From Alistipes provencensis (lineage in GTDB: Bacteria > Bacteroidota > Bacteroidia > Bacteroidales > Rikenellaceae): DNA of 64,000 bases. This document shows, in pieces, positions 17,316 through 25,414 of the stretch (its first letter is position 1; every line of letters begins with the position of its first letter). The stretch covers positions 2,756,302 through 2,820,301 of the forward strand of contig NZ_LT559262.1 in NCBI RefSeq assembly GCF_900083545.1, given 5' to 3'. Both the position numbers and the translations under genes were made by a program. The notes under the pieces are model-generated. The model was not told the DNA's origin, made no database searches, and saw only the letters and a program-made list of their open reading frames with translations.

Positions 17316-18668
17316 TTATTTCACTTTTCGGAAGAGACGCTCCCAGCGGATGTTGGCCGGGAAACGCTTGTTGGCATCGAGCGACAGCCATACGAACGAC
17401 GCCTTGCCGACGATGTGGTCCTCGGGCACGAAGCCCCAGAAACGCGAGTCGGCCGAATTGTGGCGGTTGTCGCCCATCATCCAGTAGTAGTCCATGGCGA
17501 AGGTGTACTCCGTGGCTTCCGCACCGTCGATGTATATTTTGCCGTCGCGCTCCTCGAGCTTGTGGCCCTCGTAGGCCTCGATGATGCGGCGGTAGAGCGG
17601 CAGGTTCTCAGCCGTGAGCCGCACGGTGGCGCCCTTCTCCGGGATCCAGATCGGACCGTAGTTGTCTTGGCTCCAACGGGCTTCGTCCCACTGCGGGAAT
17701 ACGCCGTTGTTGGGAGTGTAGATGTAGCGGCGGACCGATATGACGTTGCTGAGCTCCTTGACCTTTTCGGCGATTTCGTCCGTGAGTGTCATGAAATACC
17801 CCGAGCCGTTGCCGGTATACTCCCGGATGCCGAGGTTGTCGATGGCGTATTGCGTGAAGGGCGACGAGGTCTGCACGACGTAGCTGTATTGCAGTCCCGG
17901 CACCTCCTCCTGCGGCTGCCCGTTGATGAAGGCCTGTCCGTCACGCACTTCGAGCGAGTCGCCCGGGATGGCGATGCAGCGCTTGATGTAGTTCTCGCGC
18001 TTGTCCACGGGGCGGCTGATGATCGTGTATTCCTGATTGAGACGCTTGCGTCCCTCCTCCTTGCCGAACGAACGTTCGAATTCGCGCACGACGTCGTAAT
18101 AGGTCACGGCCGGGTCCTCGAGCAGCACGGTGTCCCCCGCCGGGAAGTTGAAGACCACCACGTCGTTGCGGCGGATCGGCTTGAGTCCTTTCAGACGGTG
18201 GTACGGCCACTTGATCGCCTCGGAGAACGATTTCTTGGTCTGCGAGAACGGCATCGTGTGGTGTACGAACGGGAACGACAGCGGCGTGTTGGGCATCTGG
18301 GGTCCGTAGGCCACCTTGCTCACATAGAGATAGTCGCCCACCAGCAGCGACCGTTCCATCGACGAGGTGGGGATGACGTACATCTGGAAGAAGAAAATGT
18401 GGACCAGCGTGGCGACGACCGTGGCGAAGATGATGGCGTTGACCCATTCGTAGACGGTCTTGTAGACCTTGCTCTGGCGGCACATCTTCACGTTGTGGCT
18501 CCACACATAGCGGTAGAAGAACTTCGTGATGTAGAGGTCGAAGATGACCGGCAGTCCCAACAGCAGCCAGAGGTTGCCTGTCCAGACCACGAACCAAAGC
18601 GTATAGAGCAGTGCGGCGAGCGTGAACCCGACCCATTTGTTGCGTAGTAAATCCCTGATTTTTCCCAT
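17316..18668 (-). CDS. lepB: Signal peptidase I
   Basis: 450 residues, long for the enzyme but normal in Bacteroidetes, where an insert extends the catalytic domain. Hydrophobic segments lie at about 13-45 and 78-95. The serine motif PTSSMERSL places the nucleophile at Ser103, and DKRENYIKRCIAIPGD places the general-base lysine near residue 229. The C-terminal MMGDNRHNSADSRFWGFVPEDHIVGKA is the box E motif. It cleaves signal peptides of exported proteins at the outer face of the inner membrane. It is 19 bp downstream of dapB on the same strand. Confidence 0.96.
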   Translation of the reverse strand: MGKIRDLLRNKWVGFTLAALLYTLWFVVWTGNLWLLLGLPVIFDLYITKFFYRYVWSHNVKMCRQSKVYKTVYEWVNAIIFATVVATLVHIFFFQMYVIPTSSMERSLLVGDYLYVSKVAYGPQMPNTPLSFPFVHHTMPFSQTKKSFSEAIKWPYHRLKGLKPIRRNDVVVFNFPAGDTVLLEDPAVTYYDVVREFERSFGKEEGRKRLNQEYTIISRPVDKRENYIKRCIAIPGDSLEVRDGQAFINGQPQEEVPGLQYSYVVQTSSPFTQYAIDNLGIREYTGNGSGYFMTLTDEIAEKVKELSNVISVRRYIYTPNNGVFPQWDEARWSQDNYGPIWIPEKGATVRLTAENLPLYRRIIEAYEGHKLEERDGKIYIDGAEATEYTFAMDYYWMMGDNRHNSADSRFWGFVPEDHIVGKASFVWLSLDANKRFPANIRWERLFRKVK

Positions 18669-18687
18669 TTTGTATCGGTTATTTCAA

Positions 18688-19443
18688 CTATTTCAGCAGG
18701 TCGTCCATCCCGAAGACGCCCTGTTTGCCGCAGAGGAATTCGGCGGCCACGACGGCCCCCATCGCCAGCGTGCGGCGGTTCTTGATCGTGTGTTTCAGTT
18801 CCAGCATGTCGTCCGCCGACTCGTAGGTCACGGTGTGGATGCCCGGGACGGCGCCTTCGCGCACCGAGCGGATTTCGATCCGGTCGGCCGGGGTATCCTC
18901 GCTGCGCTCCACGCGGTTCGTGGCGTGCGCGATGCCCGGGGCGTAGTTGACCCAGCCCTGCTTGTCGGCGAGGTTGTCGAGGATGCCTTCGGCCAGCGTG
19001 ATGGCCGTGCCGCTCGGGGCGTCGAGCTTCTGGGTGTGGTGGACCTCCTCGATGCGCACGTCGTAGCCCCCCACGCGGCCGATCATAGCCGCCAACTGCC
19101 GGTTGAGGCGGAACATCAGGTTCACGCCCAGACAATAGTTCGATGCGTAGAACAGCGCTCCTCCCCGTTCGCGGCACAACTCCTGCAACTCCGCGAGCCG
19201 GTCGGTCCAGCCCGTCGTGCCGCTCACCACCGCCGCGCCGTTCTCGAGACATGTGCGGATGTTGGCGTAAGCGGTCGCGGGCGTGGTGAACTCCAGCGCC
19301 ACGTCGATCCCCGCCAGATGCTCCGCGTCGAGTTCGTGTGCGTTGTCGGTGTCGATGACGAGGGCCGCCTCGTGGCCCCTTTCGGCGAGTATCCGTTCGA
19401 TTTCACGGCCCATCTTGCCGTATCCGATAATTGCAGCCTTCAT
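18688..19443 (-). CDS. dapB: 4-hydroxy-tetrahydrodipicolinate reductase
   Basis: 251 residues from the ATG at 19441-19443. The nucleotide-binding loop IIGYGKMGREI opens the protein, and the catalytic region EEVHHTQKLDAPSGTAI (His-His and Lys) is intact, as is SNYCLGVNLMFR. It reduces the product of DapA with NAD(P)H in the lysine and meso-diaminopimelate pathway. It is the first gene of the eight-gene minus-strand run and the last chromosomal gene before the conjugative element. An in-frame TTG four codons upstream is a less likely start. Confidence 0.95.
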   Translation of the reverse strand: MKAAIIGYGKMGREIERILAERGHEAALVIDTDNAHELDAEHLAGIDVALEFTTPATAYANIRTCLENGAAVVSGTTGWTDRLAELQELCRERGGALFYASNYCLGVNLMFRLNRQLAAMIGRVGGYDVRIEEVHHTQKLDAPSGTAITLAEGILDNLADKQGWVNYAPGIAHATNRVERSEDTPADRIEIRSVREGAVPGIHTVTYESADDMLELKHTIKNRRTLAMGAVVAAEFLCGKQGVFGMDDLLK

Positions 19444-19465
19444 TTGTTTTATCAAGATATTCGTA

Positions 19466-19473
19466 CAAAGATA
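19466..19473 (-). promoter_or_regulatory. Candidate -7 box of the dapB operon
   Basis: Minus-strand TATCTTTG fits TAnnTTTG and lies 23-30 bp upstream of the dapB start. The -33 element is not clear. The box is on the chromosome side of the proposed attachment core, so dapB should keep its own -7 region after insertion. Confidence 0.5.
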
Positions 19474-19528
19474 CGAATTATTTATGAATCTAAACGCAGG
19501 AGGGAGTACAATAGTATTCCGGAATTTT

Positions 19529-19538
19529 GTATATTTGC
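19529..19538 (+). other. Candidate attachment-site core (element/chromosome junction)
   Basis: The sequence GTATATTTGC matches the GTANNTTTGC core reported for CTnDOT insertion sites. On its right, the element side, the motif GTTACG or close variants recurs: AAGTTACGA at 19544-19552, GTAGGTTA at 19581-19588, ATAGGTTACG at 19605-19614, and the inverted GCGTAACCTT at 19654-19663. These may be integrase arm-type sites. A second, weaker core-like match (CTACTTTTGC on the minus strand, near 19673-19682) is an alternative. Confidence 0.5.
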
Positions 19539-20553
19539 CAAAAGAAGTTACGAAAAGAGTGTAATTTATTGGAAATGAGCGTAGGTTAATTGCTCTTGAT
19601 AGTAATAGGTTACGATTTAGTTAGTTATCTACTGCATTATCCTTCTGCGCGTTGCGTAACCTTCAAAGAACTCTTCGTATGCAAAAGTAGCTATTTAATT
19701 CGAGATTTTGATATAAACTCCCGTTTTTTATCCCCTCATTCATAAGAATTTTCCGTAAAAGCGGTATTGTCCGTCGGCACACCATTGCCCAAAACGAGTT
19801 TGGAACAAACGTGTGCCGACTACCGCATAGCTGGAGAAAAGGGCATTGCCTCACGCCTAAACGATGTTTAGACAGATGAAGCAATGCCCCTTTCTTTTGC
19901 GCCTATGCCAAGAGGTGCTTTTACGGGTTTTCAAATGATTTTTCTTTTTTCGCTGTCTCTTTTGCCGGAAGCGGAAAGTGAATGCAGAGTGTGTCAGCCT
20001 GCCCCATGAATGAAACAGGCGCCCACACACAGCCGGACAAACCGGGAAGAATGATTGTTGCCACCCGGCTGAACAAGTTCCGTCGGATCGGAAACAATCA
20101 TACTTCCTTTGTTGTGGTTTGCCCTTTTCACGCTTCCGGTGATGTCTTTTTCCTTTTGGTGATTCTTTTTTTTACGGATTTTCCCCTGAAGTTTTTTTCT
20201 ACACAATCTGCCTCTGTTTTCGTTTACCTCCATTTTGCGCCTTTCAGTAAGCCGCATCAGTCAGTCATTTTCGTTCTGGGCGCAAAGGTAATTCCGGGAT
20301 TGGACGGGAAAGCAAGGTCAAGCCTCCTGTTTTCGGTAAAAATCTCCAGCCCTGCGGGTAGTATTTTGACCGAAAAACCTTGCATTCCCTAATCCCTACC
20401 TTTTCAAGCACCCGAAACGAAAACGACCGATGCGACAGAAAGACGCATAAAAAAAATGTCGGATAAACGAGAGGCAGATAAGATAGTTTGAAACTCAACT
20501 CCCTCAGCTCTTGAATCCGCATTAAAAACAAAAAAATCAAAAACAGCGAAGAT
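19539..20553. other. Structured non-coding end region of the element
   Basis: About 1 kb without a convincing gene. It holds the putative arm-type repeats (to 19663). A split inverted repeat follows: GCGGTA 19761-19766 and GTCGGCACAC 19773-19782 pair with GTGTGCCGAC 19811-19820 and TACCGC 19821-19826. Next is a nested dyad, GGGCATTGC 19841-19849 with GCAATGCCC 19881-19889, with CTAAACGATGTTTAG inside it. Short frames on both strands at 19.98-20.39 kb have no recognisable features and I do not call them. The region probably carries control sequences for excision or for the plus-strand gene cluster that follows. Confidence 0.6.
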
Positions 20554-20769
20554 ATGACGGCAACGGCAAATTTCAGACAAATGGCGCAACACATCGGGTT
20601 GGCGATATGCGGCTTGATGATGCGCACCGCCTTCGGGGTGTTCGGCATCCTTTGGGGCATCATCAGAGAGATTGTAAACGGAGTGTTCCGAGTGGCGATA
20701 GGTGTAATCGTGGCTATCCTTTCCACCATTGCCTTCTTTGGCTTCATCCTTTGGTTATTCACCCTTTAA
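20554..20769 (+). CDS. Small hydrophobic membrane protein of the element
   Basis: 71 residues, unrecognised. After an N-terminal polar stretch (MTATANFRQMAQH), two hydrophobic segments follow (about 15-40 and 44-70, the latter VAIGVIVAILSTIAFFGFILWLF), so it is very likely an inner-membrane protein. It opens a co-directional plus-strand cluster of small genes that sits at the chromosome-proximal end of the element, opposite to the tra operon. Spacing to the next gene is 11 bp. Confidence 0.65.
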   Translation: MTATANFRQMAQHIGLAICGLMMRTAFGVFGILWGIIREIVNGVFRVAIGVIVAILSTIAFFGFILWLFTL

Positions 20770-20780
20770 CCCTTACCGAC

Positions 20781-21002
20781 ATGGCAAAAAGAAACAGCAA
20801 GACGGCAGCGCAGCAGTGCAGATATTACGAGGTGGACAACATCTTCGTGTATATGGTGGAAACGTACATCAACGGCAATTTTGAAACTTTCCGAAGATTG
20901 TACCACGAACTGAACAAGGACGCACGGAGGGATTTCATGGACTTCCTTCTCAGCGAGGTAGAGCCGACCTATTGGAGAGAGATACTGAAACAGATAATCT
21001 AA
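20781..21002 (+). CDS. Conserved small hypothetical protein of CTnDOT-type elements
   Basis: 73 residues starting MAKRNSKTAAQQ, with a short basic N-terminus and a helical body (NIFVYMVETYINGNFETFRRLYHELNK, then DFMDFLLSEVEPTYWREILKQII). There are no signal peptide, membrane segment or catalytic motif. It is the second gene of the plus-strand cluster, 11 bp after the membrane protein and 13 bp before the PcfK-like gene. Function unknown; co-transfer with the PcfK/PcfJ pair suggests an accessory role in the element. Confidence 0.65.
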   Translation: MAKRNSKTAAQQCRYYEVDNIFVYMVETYINGNFETFRRLYHELNKDARRDFMDFLLSEVEPTYWREILKQII

Positions 21003-21015
21003 AAATGACAGCGAT

Positions 21016-21432
21016 ATGAAAGGAACAGACCATTTCAAGAGAACGATATATATGTACTTGGAACAGCGTGCGGAGGAAGATGCGCTATTTGCAAAGAAGT
21101 ACCGCAACCCTGCCAAGAACATGGACGAGTGCGTGACCCACATTCTGAACTATGTGCAGAAAAGCGGTTGCAACGGTTTCACGGACGGAGAGATATTCGG
21201 GCAAGCCATCCACTACTATGAGGAAAACGAGATAGAGGTGGGCAAACCGATGGACTGCCAAGTGGTTGTGAACCACGTTGTGAAACTCACGGCAGAGGAA
21301 AAGGCGGAGGCACGTCAGAACGCTGTCCGCAAATACCAAGAGGAGGAACTCCGCAAGTTGCAGAACCGCCACAGACCGTCAGCGAGAAAAGAAAACCAAC
21401 CCCAACCCTCATTATTTGATTTAGGCTTATGA
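21016..21432 (+). CDS. PcfK-like protein
   Basis: 138 residues. The sequence MKGTDHFKRTIYMYLEQRAEEDALFAKKYRNPAKNMDECVTHILNYVQKSG and the later GFTDGEIFGQAIHYYEENEIEVG fit the PcfK-like family, first named from the enterococcal plasmid pCF10 and found next to PcfJ in Bacteroides elements. The C-terminus is charged and proline-rich (RPSARKENQPQPSLFDLGL), with a QPSLFDL stretch that resembles a beta-clamp binding motif (inference). It overlaps the PcfJ-like start by 4 bp (ATGA), so the two are translationally coupled. Confidence 0.8.
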   Translation: MKGTDHFKRTIYMYLEQRAEEDALFAKKYRNPAKNMDECVTHILNYVQKSGCNGFTDGEIFGQAIHYYEENEIEVGKPMDCQVVVNHVVKLTAEEKAEARQNAVRKYQEEELRKLQNRHRPSARKENQPQPSLFDLGL

Positions 21433-22760
21433 AACCGAAGACCAAGATACAGAAAGAGGTGGCAAGACTTTCCGCCAACCTTCGCCCCATATCAGCGACA
21501 CAAATAGATTGGGCATACCGCCACTGCGTTGAGCATATCGGCTACCGCACCAAGAAAGGGAACATCACCTGTTCCGACTGCGGTCACGAGTGGCACAGCG
21601 ACAGCGGACTATGCGACACCCTTGAAGGCTGCACCTGCCCCAAATGCCATGCCGAACTCAAAGTGCAGGACACACGCAGACGCATCTACAAGGAAACGCA
21701 GAATTTCAGCGTGATAACCACCTGCAAAGGGTATCAGGTAATCCGCGTGGCGCAGGTCAGATGCGAGAGCAGGAAAGGCGAACCGATGCGTTTCTACTGC
21801 CACGAGGTCGTGCAGCGTTGGATTTCACCCGACGGCAAGGTTACGGACATGGCGTTGCTCCGTGGCTTCCTTTTCTGCTATTGCGATGTGTGGGCATTAG
21901 GCAGCGATATGGAGGTAAGACCGCACAACAGCCTATACGATGATGTGGTGGCAAGAAGCTGTGCATATCCAAAGATGAGGATATTGCCCCAACTCAGACG
22001 TAACGGCTTCAAGGGCGATTTCCACGGCATCTCCCCCGTGCGTCTTTTCAAAGCCTTGCTTTCAGACCCAAGAATTGAAACCCTTATGAAAGGCGGTGAG
22101 ATTGAGGTCATGAAACACTTTCTTTTCAATACCCGTACTGCCGATGAATGTTGGGCATCATATCTGATTGCCAAGCGTCACAAGTATCAGATAGACAACC
22201 TCTCAATGTGGTGCGACTATCTGCGTATGCTCAAAAAACTCGGTCAAGACCTCCGTAACCCGAAGAACATCTGTCCCGAAGATTTCATGGCGGCACACGA
22301 CAACGCAACCCGAAAAATTGAAGCCATACACGAGAAGGAAAGAGCCGCAGAGCAACGCCGTTGGGAGATTGAAAGGCGTGAGCGTGAGCAACAGCGACAA
22401 CTCCAACGAAAGAAAGATGCGGAGGATTTCATCGCCAACAAATCCAAATTCTTCGGCTTGGTAATCACGGACGAGGAAATAATCGTCAAGGTGCTTGAAA
22501 GCATAGACGAGTATTACAACGAGGGCAAGACGCAGGGCATCTGCGTGTTTGGCAGTGGATACTACAAGAAAGCCGACACCCTCATACTATCGGCAAGGAT
22601 TGGCGATGAGATTATTGAAACCGTAGAGGTGGACTTGCGAACCCTCGAAGTGGTGCAGTGCCACGGCAAGCACAACCAGGACACCGAATATCACGAGCGC
22701 ATCATAGACCTTGTGAACAAGAACGCCAACCTTATCCGTGAGCGGATGAAAGCGGCATAG
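21429..22760 (+). CDS. PcfJ-like protein
   Basis: 443 residues. The N-terminal part holds a zinc-ribbon-like pair of cysteine knuckles (CSDCGHEWHSDSG and CTCPKCHAELK, about 50-80), a central PcfJ-like domain, and a long charged coiled-coil-like helix at about 290-340 (IEAIHEKERAAEQRRWEIERREREQQRQ). PcfJ proteins are encoded beside PcfK on conjugative elements; the pCF10 homologue is needed for normal transfer, but its biochemical role is unclear. It overlaps the preceding gene by 4 bp and is followed 24 bp later by another small gene. Confidence 0.8.
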   Translation: MKPKTKIQKEVARLSANLRPISATQIDWAYRHCVEHIGYRTKKGNITCSDCGHEWHSDSGLCDTLEGCTCPKCHAELKVQDTRRRIYKETQNFSVITTCKGYQVIRVAQVRCESRKGEPMRFYCHEVVQRWISPDGKVTDMALLRGFLFCYCDVWALGSDMEVRPHNSLYDDVVARSCAYPKMRILPQLRRNGFKGDFHGISPVRLFKALLSDPRIETLMKGGEIEVMKHFLFNTRTADECWASYLIAKRHKYQIDNLSMWCDYLRMLKKLGQDLRNPKNICPEDFMAAHDNATRKIEAIHEKERAAEQRRWEIERREREQQRQLQRKKDAEDFIANKSKFFGLVITDEEIIVKVLESIDEYYNEGKTQGICVFGSGYYKKADTLILSARIGDEIIETVEVDLRTLEVVQCHGKHNQDTEYHERIIDLVNKNANLIRERMKAA

Positions 22761-22784
22761 CATAACCCCTAAAACAACATTGAT

Positions 22785-23042
22785 ATGGAAGTAAGAATTG
22801 AAAGTATGATTTGTGTGTGGGATGATGCAATCCCCACGATGTTCCTTGAATTTGTGAACCTCCTCACTCTCACAACGAGTGAGGGGGAATTGAGAAAGAG
22901 CGTAAAGGAGTTTGCCGAGAAGCACGAACTTGACAAGTTTTTCCTTTACGGCTTCGGCTCACACCATTTCTACCTGCACCAACGCTACACAAGCAACCCC
23001 GAAATGGTGATGAAGAACAGAGTTCTGTCAGTACATTTTTAA
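22785..23042 (+). CDS. Small hypothetical protein of the element
   Basis: 85 residues, unrecognised. The body is EVRIESMICVWDDAIPTMFLEFVNLLTLTTSEGELRKSVKEFAEKHEL, then an aromatic and histidine-rich segment (FFLYGFGSHHFYLHQRY). There are no signal peptide or membrane spans. A CCTAAAACAACAT sequence precedes the ATG, like the A-rich initiation regions before other genes of the cluster. Function unknown. Confidence 0.6.
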   Translation: MEVRIESMICVWDDAIPTMFLEFVNLLTLTTSEGELRKSVKEFAEKHELDKFFLYGFGSHHFYLHQRYTSNPEMVMKNRVLSVHF

Positions 23043-23061
23043 CCATCTAAAAAGCAACATT

Positions 23062-23295
23062 ATGACAACACGAATGACCATCAACGGAGTAAGCACCTGC
23101 GCGGAAGCAGGTACGGAGAAATACGAGCGTTTCCAATCGGGTATCGGAAGACGCAGGCGGACACTTGTGCAGTACGACTACCGCCACCCCATAGACAGAG
23201 AATTGTTCTCTTGTGTCAAACCCACGTTGGACGAGTGCCGAGCCGCACGGGACAAGTGGCTGAACGCAAAGAAGGGAAAGGAGGACAGACTATGA
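23062..23295 (+). CDS. DUF3873-type small protein
   Basis: 77 residues (MTTRMTINGVSTCAEAGTEKYERF, then RRRRTLVQYDYRHPIDRELFSCVKPTLDECRAARDKW). The pattern fits DUF3873, a family seen almost only in Bacteroides conjugative elements. It is basic, lacks export signals, and has no known function. It overlaps the start of the next gene (23292) by 4 bp, so the two are probably translated together. Confidence 0.65.
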   Translation: MTTRMTINGVSTCAEAGTEKYERFQSGIGRRRRTLVQYDYRHPIDRELFSCVKPTLDECRAARDKWLNAKKGKEDRL

Positions 23296-23537
23296 ACACG
23301 ACCTATCAAACGCTGATAGTCAAGTTCAGCGAACCTATCACGGCATTGGACGGTATCTTTGACGATACCGGAGCGTGGGGAACGGACACCCTCAAGGGGT
23401 GGATAGATGATTACGAAAGCACACGTTTCACCGCCACCGACAGCCATACGGCAGTCATCACGAGCGAGTACAATATGGAATGTGTGAAAGAGTGGCTACA
23501 ACGGCAGACCCCCATTTCCGAAATGCGAGAATTTTGA
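23292..23537 (+). CDS. Small conserved hypothetical protein of the element
   Basis: 81 residues from the ATG that overlaps the DUF3873-type stop (ATGA). The protein (MNTTYQTLIVKFSEPITALDGIFDDTG, then DSHTAVITSEYNMECVKEWL) is acidic and has no export signal or recognised domain. It sits in the same plus-strand accessory cluster. Function unknown. Confidence 0.6.
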   Translation: MNTTYQTLIVKFSEPITALDGIFDDTGAWGTDTLKGWIDDYESTRFTATDSHTAVITSEYNMECVKEWLQRQTPISEMREF

Positions 23538-23590
23538 ACGGGATGGCGGTGTCCGCACCGCCAATACTTAAAACCCTAAAAACAAAAGAT

Positions 23591-23899
23591 ATGATAGCCA
23601 AGACGATATTACAGCAGATAGGCGGAAAACGCTTCACCGCCATGACAGGTAGCCGTGATTTCATAGATATGGGCAACGGCTTACGGATGAGCCTTGCAAG
23701 GAACAAAACAAGTGCCAACCGCCTTGACATCATCTATGACGAAGGGGCAGACCTCTACAATATGCGCTTCTACCGCAGGACGTTCAGCAAAAAGACCTTT
23801 GAGTGCAAGACAAAGGACATTGCCGTACACGAGGGTATCTATTTTGATATGCTGGAGGAAATGTTCACGATGGTGACGGGACTTTACACACGCTTTTGA
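23591..23899 (+). CDS. Conserved hypothetical protein of CTnDOT-type elements
   Basis: 102 residues (MIAKTILQQIGGKRFTAMTGSRDFIDMGNGLRMSLARNKTSANRLDIIYD). The alternation of short strands and the ending FDMLEEMFTMVTGLYT suggest a small alpha-beta fold. Nothing indicates catalysis or membrane insertion. It is the last gene of the plus-strand cluster; transcription then meets the end of the convergent tra operon. A CCTAAAAACAAAAG sequence precedes its ATG. Confidence 0.6.
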   Translation: MIAKTILQQIGGKRFTAMTGSRDFIDMGNGLRMSLARNKTSANRLDIIYDEGADLYNMRFYRRTFSKKTFECKTKDIAVHEGIYFDMLEEMFTMVTGLYTRF

Positions 23900-23995
23900 G
23901 TGGCGGGGCGGCGAGAGCCGCCCTACTTTCTTTCAGTGAGCATGATGGCGGACAAAGAAAGTAGCAAAGAAACCTTTGTCCAATCTGCGATAACT

Positions 23996-24021
23996 AAAAA
24001 ATCCGCAAGTAAAACTTGCGG
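23996..24021 (-). terminator. Hairpin with T run on the minus strand
   Basis: An 8-bp stem CCGCAAGT/ACTTGCGG (24003-24010 and 24014-24021) with a 3-nt loop. Read on the minus strand it is followed by ATTTTTTAG, the form of an intrinsic terminator, as a backup stop for tra-operon transcription. Confidence 0.6.
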
Positions 24022-24330
24022 AGGCTATATATTGGGTCGTTATTTTTTGGTGGAGGGGAATGATAATCTCGAACCGTTGAACTACACATTTCTGCTTCGT
24101 CTCCATTTCCCCCAACGATTTGATACGTTCAATCATTTTTGTTGTTCCTTTCTGAATTTTCCTAAATACTTTCTTCATAATTTCGCTATACTTTTTATGG
24201 TTAATAACTATGTTTTGTATTGCTCTCACAACACTTACAACTTGAAGTGTTATTTGGAAACCGATAGGCAAAAATGGCTCAACGATGTCAATTAACGAGA
24301 AAATCCTACGATAATCTATCAAGTGATAGA

Positions 24331-24369
24331 GCAAAAGACGTGCCAAGTTAAATATGGCACGTCTTTTGC
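24331..24369. terminator. Strong hairpin terminator at the end of the tra operon
   Basis: A perfect 15-bp stem (24331-24345 with 24355-24369; GCAAAAGACGTGCCA and its complement) around a 9-nt loop, placed 17 bp beyond the lysozyme stop. The stem itself gives T-rich sequence at the 3' arm in either orientation (GTCTTTTGC), so it may act on both strands. Confidence 0.75.
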
Positions 24370-24386
24370 CAGTTTTGTCAGTCCTT

Positions 24387-24914
24387 TTATGGGATATACA
24401 ACAGCGCAAACTCCGCCTTTCTCCGTTTGAGCAGCATGGCGTGGCGTTTTCCTTTGTAGTTGCAGAAGGCTATATACTCACGGTAGATGTTCCTGTCACC
24501 AGCTTCCAGCTTCTTGATTAAGGTGCTTTTGGGGATTGTTTTGCTGCCTAACAGCTTCGCCGGTCCCACATTGTAAGCTAACGTGCCAAGCAAAATCGAA
24601 TCAACCCCGAATTTACGGAACATGGCGACAAATTTGCGCAGGTCTTTCCGCAAAAGTTCATCCGCATCCCGTTTTGTCATGGTTCGTGCCGAATACTTCT
24701 CGTTTGGCAAAAGTTTGTGACCCCAACCGACGTATGGGTAGTGTTTTTCTGAGTGCCAGCCTTCAAAGTAGCGGCAGCATAAAAAAGCACGTTCCATAAG
24801 CGGCAGTCGGTAGATTGCCGCCTGCCCGTCCGTTCCCTCTTGGCGGCTGATCTGCGCGGACACAGAACAGACCGTCAGAAGTGAACAGAGCATTGTCATG
24901 AATACACGCATCAT
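24387..24914 (-). CDS. Phage-type lysozyme (GH24-like) of the conjugation operon
   Basis: 175 residues with a signal peptide (MMRVFMTMLCSLLTVCSVSA). After it, FEGWHSEKHYPYVGWGHKLLPNE contains the catalytic glutamate context and the G-x-G-H segment of T4-type lysozymes, and TLAYNVGPAKLLGS and the ending fit the fold. It should cut peptidoglycan in the periplasm so that the transfer apparatus can pass the cell wall. Its ATG overlaps the traQ stop (ATGA). It is the last gene of the operon. Confidence 0.88.
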   Translation of the reverse strand: MMRVFMTMLCSLLTVCSVSAQISRQEGTDGQAAIYRLPLMERAFLCCRYFEGWHSEKHYPYVGWGHKLLPNEKYSARTMTKRDADELLRKDLRKFVAMFRKFGVDSILLGTLAYNVGPAKLLGSKTIPKSTLIKKLEAGDRNIYREYIAFCNYKGKRHAMLLKRRKAEFALLYIP

Positions 24915-25414
24915 TTCAACAAGGGGCTGAAGTTGCCGATGGGAACGATGGTAAGATCGTCGTCCTTTACATTCCTGTTGTTGAAGTCAAATTCCAGTTC
25001 GTAGGAGTTGCTAAAGTTATCCTCCACCACCACGATGAAATTATGCGCCTCATCACCCGCCGCCGTGTAGTACAGGCGGAATTTTTCGTTCTCCAGCAGG
25101 TAGCGGTCGTTAGGCAGGAAGGTGATGCCGTTATCCATTTTGAGCGAGCCTTCCCCCTCGAACTGGAAATAGCGGATGGTATAGAGCGTACCCGAAAAGT
25201 CGCCCTCCTTTTTCAGTTCACAGCGGATTTCCACTGTCTGCCCCTTTACTACCTTGTTCGGCACGGGCATGACCTCCACCGTGAAGGGATAGGACTGCTG
25301 GATGTCCATGTCATCGTCACATGACACGAGGGTGAATGACATGGCGGCTATCAGGCATAACGCCACTGCCTTGAATATTGATGTTCTCTTGTTTCTGTTG
25401 TTCAGTATGTTCAT
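24911..25414 (-). CDS. traQ: TraQ (DUF3872) conjugative-transposon lipoprotein-like protein
   Basis: 167 residues from the ATG at 25412-25414, which overlaps the traP stop by 4 bp. A signal sequence ending ALCLIAAMSFTLVSC suggests a lipoprotein (Cys near residue 31, followed by DDD). The rest is beta-rich (PFTVEVMPVPNKVVKGQTVEIRCEL, then DNFSNSYELEFDFNNR), the DUF3872/TraQ pattern. It is found only in Bacteroidetes transfer operons; the exact role is unknown. A longer frame to 25489 would run into traP and lacks a signal peptide. Confidence 0.88.
   Translation of the reverse strand: MNILNNRNKRTSIFKAVALCLIAAMSFTLVSCDDDMDIQQSYPFTVEVMPVPNKVVKGQTVEIRCELKKEGDFSGTLYTIRYFQFEGEGSLKMDNGITFLPNDRYLLENEKFRLYYTAAGDEAHNFIVVVEDNFSNSYELEFDFNNRNVKDDDLTIVPIGNFSPLLK

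Larger units (their letters stand above)
23900..24386. other. Convergent intergenic region between accessory cluster and tra operon
   Basis: About 490 bp between two convergent gene runs. It contains two hairpins annotated separately. Short open frames exist on both strands (23900-24295 plus; 23933-24409 minus) but the minus frame reads through a terminator hairpin and neither has recognisable features, so I leave them uncalled. Confidence 0.6.

Noticed and set aside
17314..17391. Longer N-terminus for the IMPACT/YigZ gene
   Set aside because: It would overlap lepB by 76 bp and adds residues unlike the family; the GTG two bases after the lepB stop fits better.
19672..19683. Alternative attachment core (CTACTTTTGC on the minus strand)
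   Set aside because: It matches the GTANNTTTGC core at nine of ten positions, but the GTTACG repeats lie on the wrong side for it to be the junction; kept only as a second choice.
19982..20392. Overlapping short frames on both strands in the end region of the element
   Set aside because: Biased composition, no domain, and each overlaps the other strand; better read as non-coding.
23933..24409. 158-codon minus-strand frame between the lysozyme gene and the accessory cluster
   Set aside because: It overlaps the lysozyme 3' end and reads through two terminator hairpins; the product is not recognisable, although a shorter internal frame could not be excluded.
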